Source: Paenibacillus amylolyticus (GTDB lineage Bacteria > Bacillota > Bacilli > Paenibacillales > Paenibacillaceae). Taken from it: DNA of 64,000 nucleotides. Positions 54,982 through 64,000 of the stretch are shown here, piece by piece (the first letter of the stretch is position 1; every line of letters starts with the position of its first letter). Below the pieces are notes generated by a model. That model worked only from the letters and a program-made list of their open reading frames with translations, ran no database searches and was not told where the DNA came from. Location: positions 3,782,001-3,846,000 of the forward strand of contig NZ_BCNV01000001.1 in NCBI RefSeq assembly GCF_001570725.1, given 5' to 3'. A program made the position numbers and the translations under genes.

Positions 54982-57900
54982 GTAAAGCCTCCCTTTCCTC
55001 GGTAGAAGTTGCAAAATTCAGTTTGAGAAGGTCACGTACATCCGGTGAACTCAGTGGGAGTGGCCCCAGGACAAGATATGTCGGCTCCGTCCAGACTGTT
55101 TCCCCATGCTTGATTGTCAGATGATGATTCACGTTCAGACCCGTCACCTGATTATTGGCAAAACCCCATGCATTCTGATTCGGGTAACGATGGACCGCAT
55201 GCAGCATGTTATCACGCGAAACCGATCCGACTCGCAAAAGGTCTTCAAGTGGCAGGCCCACATCTACCTTGCCTAGCGGGAATCGATCTTTACCCGGTTG
55301 CTCGATCCAACCTTCCGCAAAGACAGATGAAGGCTGGAGGAAACGTTCCTCCGCAAGCGAGTAATTCGTCAGCGTCAGACCGCTTTCGTTGGTCACTTCA
55401 AGCAGCGTACAGAGCACAGGAACACCGGGTAGCATTACATAATGCTGGTGGATCGTGATTCCCCGATTCGCTTCATGCTTCTCAATTCGGGTGGTCAGCT
55501 TTATGCCTTTCCAGACGTTGCCGTATTGGTCCTTGTGCTCTGTCCAGGAAGCGGCTCTCTGTTCCAACTGACGGCTGAAACCATTCATGCCTGGAACCCC
55601 TACACCCAGTCCGCCGTACCACGGATTCCACCACGAGCGTGGAGCGGGTTCAGGGTATGAGCTGTCCAGCCATTCGTCTCCTGCATATTTCAGGGAGTGT
55701 ACTACACTCCCGAATTCAGGAGCAACAGCGATCGACAATACCCCATTATCTACAGTGTACAAGGGTCCAGATGAACCTTCTTCAATCTTCTGCTTCACCT
55801 CTGTTCCGCTCTGCGGGAACCAAAGGGCCGTTCGCTCCTGAATCCGATCTTCGCCCCGATATAGCCCACGAACTTTCCAACCACTCACGTGCTGGCCTCG
55901 GTCCGCTTCGTCTGGTGAAAATGTCAGCTTGGCGGAGTTTAGATTCTGCTCCGAATTGAATTCCTTCGCATTTGCCATAACCTCCGGTTCGCCACTCTGC
56001 TGCACATACAGCTCCAGCTTGCCCGCAAGCGGAACCAGTTTATGTTCATTCAACGTTGCTTGAAGCACATCAGGGGCAAATGGATTCCCCTCATTCAGTG
56101 TCATATCCAGATGACTGTCCAGCAACGGAATGATCGGATTACGCTGCTTCCGTGCAAACGCACGGAAATCATGCCATTTGGCAAACGTGTTCAAAGCATA
56201 TACAGTTGCTTTGGTTCGCACAACGGCTCCTGCGGCAATACGTCCAAGCTCATGCTGCAACCCCAGCGTGTATTCGGGACGAAGCAGCTTCAGAGAAGGG
56301 TCCCAATAGATGCCGCACGCGCCATACTCTTCCTTGCAAAACAGCCAGTTTTCCGTAATCTGTGAACTGTCCCAATGGTTCGGATCACCTGCATAATCAT
56401 CTTCCATATCCACAAAACGGCCTTGGTAAGGTAGAATTAGCTGGTTTCCGTAGAAACCGAAGTTATTCATCAGAAATAGGTCTTCTTCCCAGGCCGTATC
56501 TCGTGTATTTTCAACCTCGTGATGGAATTCAGCGATTCCATTCGCAGACAGCTTGACCACGGACTTAATCTGCAAGCCTGGGAAATCCTCCGAGTCATAC
56601 CGTGCTTCAAGAACCTGACGTTCCCCTTCGGCATAAATATTCACTTCTTTGGCTTGTTTCTTGGATAACTCTTCGGTAAACGGCTTACCCAGCTTCGGAT
56701 AAGTCCACCAGAATGAATGACGGGACCCCGGATATTCTATCCACATGTTATTATCTTGTTTGCTCATATGAAGAGAGAATGCGCCATTGACAGCCACCCA
56801 TTGGTCCTCAATCTGCCCGCCATATTTCCCTTCGATTCCCTTCATCAGTACAGAAAGTTTGCTTGTAAAAGAGATCGCATGGCTCCCCACTGGAACAGCC
56901 GTCACTTCTACTTCTTGGGAATAGAGACCATACGAACGTAAGGTGAAAGGCACTGGCACCGACACTTTGCCTTTGGCAGGAATCGTAAAGCGTATCGAAC
57001 GCTCCGCCCATTCCAGGAATTCATCCTCAGGCAGGTTCAAGCTGAACTCCGTTTCTGCATCCACATTATTTTCCACGTTCAGGACCAATTCCGCCAGGAT
57101 GCCTGGATAGAGCTCCTTCACAGGCAAAACGGTCTTGATCTTGGCTGGAAATTTCGGAGCGATACCCAACCTGAACTCCGCTTTCTTACCGTTGATTAGC
57201 CATGTGGTGGCAACAACGGGATGCGTCTTATTGTTATTCTGTTCCTCTGTAATCGGATCAAGGTGAAACTCACCTTCCACGATGATGGTTTCTCCCGGAG
57301 CCACTGCTCGTGCAGCATCCAGCGCAAATCGAATATTTTTGTTATCCTCACCCTTGATCTCAATCGCCAATTCGGATGCAGAAGTGTTCTTAATGCGATA
57401 GCGAACCTTATAGCTGGAACCGAAAACCAGATCATGATCATCGACTTCTGTGGAGATTTCGTAATCCGGTGTTTCGAGGGCAGTCAGCCCGCGACCCGAC
57501 TTTTCAAATTCAGCCCGCAGGGAGACATCTCCCTTTTTCCACGTGTAGTCAAAGAAATCGAAACCACGCTCCCGTCGGCCATCTGGCTCGATCACGAGTT
57601 CACGCGTGCTGTCTGCATACCAATCCAACTCCTCGAAATAAGGAGCAAGTGCTTCGGTCTGCAAAATGGTAGGGATGAAATTCATCAGATGCACATTATC
57701 ATCTTTTTTCTCCCAGAAGAAACCGCATTTCTTGTACATTGGTACAGCCTTCGTATTCCCTGCCCACGTGAACAGATCCAGGCGAGGCCATCCGGCCTCC
57801 ACGGTCTTGCGCACAGCATTAAGGATCAGGTTGCGTCCAACCTTGTAACCGTGATAGTCAGGACGTACGTTAAGCAGCGGTACATATAGCGCTCTCTCGT

Positions 57901-58135
57901 CATAGCGGTAATGAGCAAAACTGCAGAAGCCAACAACCTCTTTCTCATGAACAGCTAGAAACGCATAAAGATTGGACGAACTCTCCATCTCCCGGCGAAC
58001 CGTTTCCTCTGTTCTAAGGTTGGTGCCACCTCCCCAGCTTTCGTTACTGCGGTTCCACATATCCGCGAGTGCGGCAGCGTAAGAGGGATCGTATTCAATA
58101 ATATGGATCTGGTCGATAATCGAAGTTACGGTCAT
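54968..58135 (-). CDS. Giant fusion: GNAT acetyltransferase domain plus multi-domain beta-sandwich region
   Basis: A 1055-residue cytoplasmic protein. Residues about 10-155 are a GNAT domain (FLAVHEKEVVGFCSFAHYR; VRPDYHGYKVGRNLILNAVR with the acetyl-CoA loop; YKKCGFFWEKKDD). The remaining 900 residues are mostly beta: Ig-like domains at about 210-430 (SYKVRYRIKNTSASEL, then VLPVKELYPGILAELVL), then two carbohydrate-enzyme-like beta regions with many Trp (SFWWTYPKLGKPFTEE; APRSWWNPWYGGLGVGVPG), which recall galactose-mutarotase-like supersandwiches. No signal peptide. The fusion is unusual; a role in modifying an amino-sugar or glycoconjugate is only a guess. AAGGAG lies eight bases before the ATG. 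Confidence 0.8.
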   Translation of the reverse strand: MTVTSIIDQIHIIEYDPSYAAALADMWNRSNESWGGGTNLRTEETVRREMESSSNLYAFLAVHEKEVVGFCSFAHYRYDERALYVPLLNVRPDYHGYKVGRNLILNAVRKTVEAGWPRLDLFTWAGNTKAVPMYKKCGFFWEKKDDNVHLMNFIPTILQTEALAPYFEELDWYADSTRELVIEPDGRRERGFDFFDYTWKKGDVSLRAEFEKSGRGLTALETPDYEISTEVDDHDLVFGSSYKVRYRIKNTSASELAIEIKGEDNKNIRFALDAARAVAPGETIIVEGEFHLDPITEEQNNNKTHPVVATTWLINGKKAEFRLGIAPKFPAKIKTVLPVKELYPGILAELVLNVENNVDAETEFSLNLPEDEFLEWAERSIRFTIPAKGKVSVPVPFTLRSYGLYSQEVEVTAVPVGSHAISFTSKLSVLMKGIEGKYGGQIEDQWVAVNGAFSLHMSKQDNNMWIEYPGSRHSFWWTYPKLGKPFTEELSKKQAKEVNIYAEGERQVLEARYDSEDFPGLQIKSVVKLSANGIAEFHHEVENTRDTAWEEDLFLMNNFGFYGNQLILPYQGRFVDMEDDYAGDPNHWDSSQITENWLFCKEEYGACGIYWDPSLKLLRPEYTLGLQHELGRIAAGAVVRTKATVYALNTFAKWHDFRAFARKQRNPIIPLLDSHLDMTLNEGNPFAPDVLQATLNEHKLVPLAGKLELYVQQSGEPEVMANAKEFNSEQNLNSAKLTFSPDEADRGQHVSGWKVRGLYRGEDRIQERTALWFPQSGTEVKQKIEEGSSGPLYTVDNGVLSIAVAPEFGSVVHSLKYAGDEWLDSSYPEPAPRSWWNPWYGGLGVGVPGMNGFSRQLEQRAASWTEHKDQYGNVWKGIKLTTRIEKHEANRGITIHQHYVMLPGVPVLCTLLEVTNESGLTLTNYSLAEERFLQPSSVFAEGWIEQPGKDRFPLGKVDVGLPLEDLLRVGSVSRDNMLHAVHRYPNQNAWGFANNQVTGLNVNHHLTIKHGETVWTEPTYLVLGPLPLSSPDVRDLLKLNFATSTEEREALHADH

Positions 58136-58448
58136 GTTCTGATCTCCTTCTCTTTATGTACAGGATGGTGAAGAAGCTAGTGATAGTCTTATCATACTAT
58201 AATTGGAAGCATTTTCAGAGTGTTATATTGGTGTTAGGAGTGATATGCAGTTCAACTTGTTCGAGGACCAAACGCCTGCTCCATTCATGTCGAATGAGAT
58301 TTCGCTTATGTATGGCCTAACATATCCCGCCGTGACGGGCTAAATCGGATATGCATGTGAGTTTTGACAAGCTCTATTCGCTATTGTTACTCTTTGTACA
58401 GGAGTGTTTCTTTTATATATAAAAAAGATAGATTCATGGAGGGAAAGC

Positions 58449-59054
58449 ATGACAGAATGGATCACGCAATTTATACTCTTTTTCAAAGATTTGTCATACG
58501 CAGGTCTCGTCATTGCCTTGTCGTTTGAATTCGTACCCGCTGAACTTGTACTGCCCATGGCGGGATATTGGGTGTATCTGGGGGATATGAAGCTTTGGCT
58601 GGCAATTCTGGCTGGTACCGTAGGCGGAACGTTCGGACCTCTGACATTGTATGCCCTGGGACGATACGGCGGCAGACCGATGGTCGAAAAATTCGGCAAG
58701 TATTTCTTGATTCGCCCCCACCATCTGGACGCTTCCGATAAGTTCTTTGAGAAATATGGCAGCGGAGTAGCTTTCATTGGACGTTTTGTACCCGGCATTC
58801 GGACCGTGATCTCGATCCCTTGTGGTATGGCGAAGATGAATGTGTTTAAGTTCAGTATCTTTACATTCTTGGCCATGCTTCCGATCACCTCATTGTACAT
58901 CTTCTTAGGCTTCAAGTTAGGCTCTCAATGGGAGCACGTGGACGAGATTGTTAAGCCTTATATCGTTCCGGCAGCGGTGGTTTTCTTAGGTGCTTTTGGA
59001 TTGTATGTGCTTTTGAAACGTTGGAAAAGAAGAACGGCTTTGAACAAGTCATAG
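58449..59054 (+). CDS. DedA family membrane protein
   Basis: A 201-residue DedA protein. Opening helix SYAGLVIALSFEFVPAELVLPMAG with the acidic residues typical of DedA, then GGTFGPLTLYALGRYGGRP, and FIGRFVPGIRTVISIPCGMAKM, the conserved FxxRxxPxxR motif. Members flip lipids (undecaprenyl phosphate, phosphatidylethanolamine) or support proton-dependent homeostasis. ATG at 58449 after GGAGGG by five bases. Confidence 0.92.
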   Translation: MTEWITQFILFFKDLSYAGLVIALSFEFVPAELVLPMAGYWVYLGDMKLWLAILAGTVGGTFGPLTLYALGRYGGRPMVEKFGKYFLIRPHHLDASDKFFEKYGSGVAFIGRFVPGIRTVISIPCGMAKMNVFKFSIFTFLAMLPITSLYIFLGFKLGSQWEHVDEIVKPYIVPAAVVFLGAFGLYVLLKRWKRRTALNKS

Positions 59055-59198
59055 GTTTGCCTGAGGAAATGCGGACTGTATAGTAGAGTGGCTGGTATAT
59101 GATAAAAAAATTCTTACTCTACATGGCCTCTGGTTATGATTTGTTAAGATACTAGTGATAGATGATATACCGTACTAATCGACTCGTATATTCATATG

Positions 59199-59236
59199 CA
59201 AAGCCCCACCGATCATGGCGATCAGTGGGGCTTTAT
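59199..59236. terminator. Bidirectional terminator
   Basis: AAAGCCCCAC and GTGGGGCTTT arms with inner GATC/GATC pairing around ATGGC, between convergent DedA and MFS genes. Confidence 0.88.
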
Positions 59237-59251
59237 CAGTTCATTTGATAA

Positions 59252-60508
59252 CTAAATCAGTTCCTGCCTTCTTTTCAAATACACATACAACACCACTCCA
59301 GATGCCGCACAGATCACAGCGCACAGACCGATGAATCCATATCCCGCTTGAAGTCCACGCAGCAGCCCTAACTGAGTCGTTGGACCGTACATATTCTTCA
59401 CGCCTTCAATGACCCAGCCAATCACATAGTTACCAATAACACTACCAACCCCCATCAGAGTAACTGTGAACGTAATCGCGGTGTCACTGCCGTTCGGATA
59501 TCTGCGTGCGATAAACGCCATAACCGTTGGATAGATCATCGCAATACCTGCCCCCGATACAGCAAAGAAGAACGCAAGTCCCTCCCCGCCTCCAATCGCC
59601 AGGAACGTACATACCGCTGAGAAAGCAGAGAAAAGAATGAGCGATAGCACAAATCCGATTCGGTCCGTCAGTGGACCAAGCAGCAGACGTCCCAGCGAGA
59701 AGCTGAGGAAGAACGCAGAAAGTAGCCCAGATGCTTTGACCGTATCCCACGTATAAGCTTTCTCCAGAAAGTTAACGAGCCAACCTCCAACCGCCAGCTC
59801 CGATACCACGCCAAAAGAAAGAATGAGCACCATCAGCCAGATGGCTGGATCACGTGTTAACGTCTTGAGTGAAGTCCGATCTTCATGAGGAAGATCGTCA
59901 CCCGGGAATTTGCTGCGCAGCGCCGCAATAATTGGTAACAGACAGAGTGACAACATCACCAGATACATGCCGCGCCAGTCCAATTCGTGACCGAACACGC
60001 GCAAAGACATAACACCCGTCGCCAGCAAGGGTGCAACCGTTGAACTTAGCCCATAGAAGAAATGGGACAGGTTCATCATCGTACCTGTGTTTTTCACAAA
60101 GATCCGCGCACCCAGAATCGCCAAAGCAATCTCCAGCATGCCGTTACCGATGTACATGAAGAAGTACGATGAAGCAAAGAGTGGATAGTTATGAGACATG
60201 TAAATGAACATACCCGAGAGGATCATTGATGCAAACGATATGATGCTAACCGCCTTGATGCCCCATTTGCGAACCAGAATAGCCGTGAAGGAGCAGGCGA
60301 TCAGGTACCCAAGTGCATTCAGGGACAATAACGTCCCGAGCTGTTTCTCATCCAGATTGAAGTCGAATTGAATGCGCGGAATGGCCGGTCCCTTAATATT
60401 TTCCGATATGCCGAATACGATAAATCCCAGAAAAATTGTTGCCAGCTGTATGGCGTACAGCTTGTTGAACTTTCGTTTGTTGCCTTGTGTACCTGCTTGC
60501 TGATTCAA
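59252..60508 (-). CDS. MFS transporter, FucP/sugar-type
   Basis: A 418-residue major facilitator with 12 predicted helices. GPAIPRIQFDFNLDEKQLGTLL near the N-terminus and the central GLLSAFFLSFSLGRLLLGPLTDRIG loop fit the FucP-like or Mdr-like sugar MFS subfamily. Start: ATG at 60523 has no ribosome site; the bases GGAGGAA (60514-60520) themselves form a good one eight bases before TTG at 60508, giving MNQQAGTQGNKRK, so TTG is preferred. Palindromic copy E lies between it and the ROK regulator, which probably controls it. Confidence 0.88.
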   Translation of the reverse strand: MNQQAGTQGNKRKFNKLYAIQLATIFLGFIVFGISENIKGPAIPRIQFDFNLDEKQLGTLLSLNALGYLIACSFTAILVRKWGIKAVSIISFASMILSGMFIYMSHNYPLFASSYFFMYIGNGMLEIALAILGARIFVKNTGTMMNLSHFFYGLSSTVAPLLATGVMSLRVFGHELDWRGMYLVMLSLCLLPIIAALRSKFPGDDLPHEDRTSLKTLTRDPAIWLMVLILSFGVVSELAVGGWLVNFLEKAYTWDTVKASGLLSAFFLSFSLGRLLLGPLTDRIGFVLSLILFSAFSAVCTFLAIGGGEGLAFFFAVSGAGIAMIYPTVMAFIARRYPNGSDTAITFTVTLMGVGSVIGNYVIGWVIEGVKNMYGPTTQLGLLRGLQAGYGFIGLCAVICAASGVVLYVYLKRRQELI

Positions 60509-60534
60509 AATAAGTTCCTCCATTGTGTTCAGGA

Positions 60535-60686
60535 AAATGATTGCACGTTATAACTACGATTGCAGTACCATCTTCCGACCGCTGTTATCCCTGTATTTTT
60601 TTTGAATCGTTCCTAAAGGTGAAAATACAGTGATAAAGGCGTTCTTCAGATTGGTTCTGCCCTCTCCGTTATCGTGTCAATGATTT
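60535..60686. repeat. Dispersed palindromic element, copy E (short form)
   Basis: About 152 bp with ends AAATGATTGCACG and CGTGTCAATGATTT, and the stem CTGTATTTT/AAAATACAG in place of CAGATTTT/AAAATCTG of copy A. The AGCTTTCT hairpin segment is missing. It lies in the 5' region of the MFS gene. Confidence 0.75.
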
Positions 60687-60759
60687 GTACATATGAAATA
60701 GGAAACATAGTTAAGCATTATTCCTAAAAATAGAATACTTGTAAAAGTTCCTTTGTCCT

Positions 60760-61797
60760 TTACCACTGCTTCTCAATCACCTGAATGCGGTAGGTCAGGC
60801 TCTCCAGTGTAACAGCGATTAGTCCAGTCACATACTCGCGCCGAGTGTCTCTTTGGATGATCAACTCCGGCATATGCTCCTGTGGAATCAGGTGATCCAG
60901 ACAGCCTTGTAACAGGTCATCCCGCATCGCCGGGTCCATTGTATCGCCCGTAACGACAATCGCTGCCGGGTTAATAATCGCAATGATGGAGATCAGCGTC
61001 TTTGTGACGAGTTCCTGCAATCCTTCCGTCGTTTTCAACATTCGCAATTGCTCTTCCCGTGAGACGCCAAATGGTAGAAAGGACACCTCGCCCCCAAATT
61101 GTGTATTCCCGGTCAGCGGACGACCATCAATGATAAAGCCTGCACCCGGAAAATGATTCTCCGGAAACGTCACTACTGCGAAGTTCTTCTCTTCTTCAAA
61201 CTGCTGCTGGTTGTACAGTCCATATACTGTCAGGTTCATGTCGTTGCCAATGACCACTTCCACGTCTTCATATTGTTCCTTGAGCCTTGGCCCTAGTGGC
61301 TGATACATCAGCTCCGGTACATCGCAAATTCCAATCACGCCGTTGTGTGCCACCCCAGGTATACCGATACCAAACGCCTGCACATTGTGGTGTTGTTCGA
61401 TCAGGTTTGCAATCAGATTCTCTACCACCGGGACATTAATCTCATCCAAAAAGAGTGTCTGTTCGTCCGCCATCTCTCCGTTCAGATTGGCATATGTATG
61501 TGTGATCGAGTGAATGCCGCCCTCCGTTCGAATAATCAGGCACAGCACACTTGCATAGTCCGCATTGAATTGATAACGACTGGCAGGTCTTCCCCCGCTC
61601 GATTCATCGGGACCCAGATCGATAATCTCACCCGTTTGAAGCAACTCATTCAAGATTGTGCCGCATGTCGCTACGCTGAGTTTGGTCAGGTTCGCAATGG
61701 AAGCCTTGGTGCCTACGCCCATGGATCGGAGCGTGTTCTTCACCAGTTCAACGTTAATGCGCTTCACCTGCTGGGTGTTGTGTGATGTGGGTAACAT
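60760..61797 (-). CDS. ROK-family transcriptional regulator (short form, no zinc motif)
   Basis: A 345-residue ROK protein: helix-turn-helix KASIANLTKLSVATCGTILN with wing TGEIIDLGPDESSGGRPAS, then the ROK domain (FGIGIPGVAHNGVIGI; VEVVIGNDMNLTVYGLY; NTQFGGEVSFLPFG; IINPAAIVVTGD). Like the regulator at 5588 it lacks the Cys zinc motif after GGEVSFL. Next to an MFS sugar transporter in the same direction; probably its sugar-sensing regulator. AAGGAGG lies about 11 bases before the ATG. Confidence 0.87.
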   Translation of the reverse strand: MLPTSHNTQQVKRINVELVKNTLRSMGVGTKASIANLTKLSVATCGTILNELLQTGEIIDLGPDESSGGRPASRYQFNADYASVLCLIIRTEGGIHSITHTYANLNGEMADEQTLFLDEINVPVVENLIANLIEQHHNVQAFGIGIPGVAHNGVIGICDVPELMYQPLGPRLKEQYEDVEVVIGNDMNLTVYGLYNQQQFEEEKNFAVVTFPENHFPGAGFIIDGRPLTGNTQFGGEVSFLPFGVSREEQLRMLKTTEGLQELVTKTLISIIAIINPAAIVVTGDTMDPAMRDDLLQGCLDHLIPQEHMPELIIQRDTRREYVTGLIAVTLESLTYRIQVIEKQW

Positions 61798-61997
61798 GGT
61801 AAGTTATATGCCTCCTTTCGTTCATTTCGAACCATTCAACGAATGTTTTTAAAAGTGTTTTAATAATTGAAGTGTAGGGGGATTTGGGAGGAAAGTCAAT
61901 GCTTATTTGAGAGCGAAAACTGTATGGATGGAAAGACAAAAAGACAGTTAAAGATCATCTTGTGTGATCCTGCACTATCCTTTTAGTTAAGGTGATT

Positions 61998-62267
61998 TTA
62001 TGTAGACTGGCTCATTTGATTTGCCAAGATGCTCTTCTCCAGTCGAACTTCAAATAGCTTTCGATTTAGATCCTGTTCCATGGAATGAAGGTGATACGCA
62101 GCCTGTTTCACCGTGTCCATGTGTAGCGCCCCTGCCCGCTTCGCGATGATGTCCATGGCGTCCAGGATGAGTTTGTTACATGTGACCAGTTGGTCGACGT
62201 AATCGTCTTCGCGTTCAATGAGTTGTGCGTACTGCGGAGCGAGGTCTTCGCTGTTGGTACTTGTCAT
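61998..62267 (-). CDS. Hypothetical small helical protein
   Basis: An 89-residue, mostly helical acidic protein (YAQLIEREDDYVDQLVTCNK; AAYHLHSMEQDLNRKLFEVR). No signal peptide or membrane segment. It has the look of flagellar or secretion chaperones such as FlgN, but the evidence is too thin to name it. AAAGGAG lies about seven bases before the ATG. Alone between regulator and a 400-base gap. Confidence 0.65.
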   Translation of the reverse strand: MTSTNSEDLAPQYAQLIEREDDYVDQLVTCNKLILDAMDIIAKRAGALHMDTVKQAAYHLHSMEQDLNRKLFEVRLEKSILANQMSQST

Positions 62268-62715
62268 TTCACCACTCCTTTGTTAAGGAGAGGATAACAT
62301 AACTATAGAAAAGATGTGGTACGCGTAAACGTATCATTGTATCTCACTCCAAATAAAGCGTATACCATTAAAATAATCATCTATTTGACTGAATTTATAG
62401 TAATCTTTGAGCTTTGCAGATATAGAGGTGGATGGTGAATTATTTAATATTATTTTCTTTCTCAAGGGACTCTAACCATCCTATCCTTCATTTGAGAATG
62501 TAACAAACAACATCTGGATCATCATATTATATGCTTTAAGTCTTTCATACCTTAGTTAACCATTAAGTGATTCATGATTTACTATGATACGAGGATTTTA
62601 AATGGAAACGTACTCTTGTTATTTTCATGTATTTTGATAAAGTAACATTCAGGGAAGGAGGATATTAAAATTAGGATCAATGTATCTCAGTAACACTAAA
62701 TTAGGAGTGAACAAC
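62268..62715. other. AT-rich intergenic region without recognised features
   Basis: About 450 bases. I find no convincing ORF, repeat or known RNA. A GGAAGGAGG at about 62654 and an AGGAG at 62704 lie near the next gene start. Confidence 0.5.
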
Positions 62716-63837
62716 TTGAATATCAAAAAATTAGTAAGCTTCGTAAGCTTAAGTATTTTATTTATTCTTTTTTGTAATCCAGTACAAGCAGCAGCAAAGC
62801 CTTATGTCATTCCTGAAAATGCTTATGTAGGGTTCGACTACTCTATTTTTGTAGATGGAGAGCTGATCATATTGCGTGAGAAAAGTTATGCTATTGACAA
62901 GATTAAAAATCCTGATTTTTATGTGCCACTTAAGTTATTAAGTAAGCTGAAAGGCTTCAAGATTAATTATAATACACCCATCACTGTTAGCTCGGATCAT
63001 GGTACCTTTAAGATCGACTCAACAAACTCTGTTCTCTACAATAATAGTACATATTTAAGTCTAGCAAATTTTCAGAAATTAACCGGATACGAAGCAAAGA
63101 GTGATTTTGATTCACTATCTCTTTTTCTCTGGAGTGGGCCCGAAGGAGAAAAAGAATCAAAACGTTTACTGCAACAACTAGACAAGGTCAGTTTTGATTT
63201 GAAATCCTTTATGGGGAAAAAGGTCTATATTTATGAAGGTGAAAAAATCGGCTGGGTAAAGGAACTATCTAACTATTCATCTAGCAGTACTATCGTGAAA
63301 GCTGTTATTCAATTAAATAACGGGACCATCTATGAAGAACTTATACTTAATGGTACTCCAGATTCCTTTATAGATTATTGGCATTACGAAACAATAGGTT
63401 ATAACTATACTGGTAAATATTATTGGGCAGACAAAAATTATTTACCATCTTCAAACCCTCTAGGACATTTAGAAAAAGTATACTTCACTTCAGTAAAATT
63501 AAAAGGAAAAAACCTGATTATTAAAGCTAAGCGTTCTAGTGGAGCCAATCAGACTTTTAAACTGTCTTTCTATGATGACTATACATCAACAATACAAAAT
63601 GGATTCTATACAGTTAATCCTAAAACTACTTACCCTAGTTGGTCATCTAACATCTGGAATAAGATAATACAACAGAAAATATCCATTGGAATGAACACAC
63701 AACAGGCTCGATTATCTTGGGGATCACCAGAAAGGATAAACTCTTATAACAGTAATAACTTAAGAATTGAACAATGGGTGTACGGAAGAACATACCTATA
63801 CTTCTACAATGGCAAATTAGAATCTTGGACTGATTGA
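62716..63837 (+). CDS. Secreted hypothetical protein with C-terminal BamE/SmpA-like motif
   Basis: A 373-residue exported protein: signal (MNIKKLVSFVSLSILFILF then CNPVQAAA) and a region like copper amine oxidase N-terminal domains (VDGELIILREKSY; FYVPLKLLSKL), a linker, and a C-terminal QQKISIGMNTQQARLSWGSP then RIEQWVYG, as in SmpA/OmlA-type domains. More AT-rich than its neighbours. The TTG at 62716 with AGGAG eight bases upstream gives a classic signal peptide; ATG at 62680 is an alternative. Function unknown. Confidence 0.7.
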   Translation: MNIKKLVSFVSLSILFILFCNPVQAAAKPYVIPENAYVGFDYSIFVDGELIILREKSYAIDKIKNPDFYVPLKLLSKLKGFKINYNTPITVSSDHGTFKIDSTNSVLYNNSTYLSLANFQKLTGYEAKSDFDSLSLFLWSGPEGEKESKRLLQQLDKVSFDLKSFMGKKVYIYEGEKIGWVKELSNYSSSSTIVKAVIQLNNGTIYEELILNGTPDSFIDYWHYETIGYNYTGKYYWADKNYLPSSNPLGHLEKVYFTSVKLKGKNLIIKAKRSSGANQTFKLSFYDDYTSTIQNGFYTVNPKTTYPSWSSNIWNKIIQQKISIGMNTQQARLSWGSPERINSYNSNNLRIEQWVYGRTYLYFYNGKLESWTD

Positions 63838-63921
63838 TTAATTTAAAAATCTCTATGGTTATTTCTAATATCTTTGGTACATGATGCCCCGCTATCAATT
63901 GCATAATATATAATTATCTGT

Positions 63922-63955
63922 CGCCCGCTCAAACCTTGAAGCGGGCTTTCATTTA
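63922..63955 (+). terminator. Intrinsic terminator
   Basis: GCCCGCT and AGCGGGC arms with loop CAAACCTTGA, then TTTCATTT. Confidence 0.75.
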
Positions 63956-64000
63956 CACTAATCCGAGAAGGATTAATTTATAATCTTTAGCTCTTAATAT

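Overview
The window looks like a chromosome segment of a plant-polysaccharide-degrading Paenibacillus or close relative. This rests on gene content and relatedness, not on a database search: a YoaJ/EXLX1-type expansin, a meso-diaminopimelate dehydrogenase, KhtT/KhtU-like proteins, a LexA/DinR box of Bacillus type, strong GGAGG ribosome binding sites, frequent TTG/GTG starts and many secreted glycoside hydrolases. I see no rRNA, tRNA, CRISPR array, intact insertion sequence or prophage.

Layout. 0-4.8 kb: the end of a peptide/nickel-type ABC importer on the + strand. Both permeases carry long N-terminal membrane extensions, and the lipoprotein binding protein has its two sequence halves in swapped order (a circular permutation). 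4.9-13.5 kb: mixed housekeeping and stress genes (acetyltransferase, ROK regulator, a 38-residue membrane peptide, an SOS-controlled small protein, a P-loop protein, a cyclase-family hydrolase, PfpI, quinone-reductase-like and PhzF proteins, an alpha/beta hydrolase). 13.6-26 kb: expansin, the Gre-like/khtT/khtU K+ efflux operon, gdhA, a Cys-cluster/pentapeptide-repeat protein, ddh, lipoproteins, exonuclease III, a GNAT enzyme and a sarcosine-oxidase-like flavoenzyme that seems to start at ATT.

26-39.3 kb is a carbohydrate utilisation locus, all on the - strand: LacI regulator, sugar-binding lipoprotein, two MalF/MalG-type permeases, a membrane-anchored GH30, GH35 beta-galactosidase, GH43 arabinofuranosidase with CBM42, and a secreted GH30 with a ricin-type CBM13. 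The enzyme set fits side-chain trimming of type II arabinogalactan. Its transport promoter has a clear -35/-10, a probable cre box over the -35, and a cluster of LacI-type palindromes just downstream; the same palindrome lies upstream of the lacI gene.

39.5-49.3 kb: an HesB-like protein, several secreted proteins, an S51 peptidase, then a PucR regulator followed by an SsuBCA-type importer, an AtzG-like small subunit, an AtzE-type amidase and a RidA protein, which suggests uptake and hydrolysis of a nitrogenous amide. 49.3-64 kb: chemoreceptor, paired membrane paralogues, Fe-alcohol dehydrogenase, an amidohydrolase overlapping a giant GNAT/beta-sandwich fusion, DedA, an MFS transporter with a second ROK regulator, and a secreted low-GC protein.

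A dispersed palindromic element (about 150-230 bp, terminal inverted repeats ending TTTACAC/GTGTAAA, conserved internal hairpins with compensatory changes) occurs four times in full and once as a half. The full copies all lie just upstream of the ribosome binding site of a - strand gene. Together with the permuted binding protein it is the least explained signal in the window.
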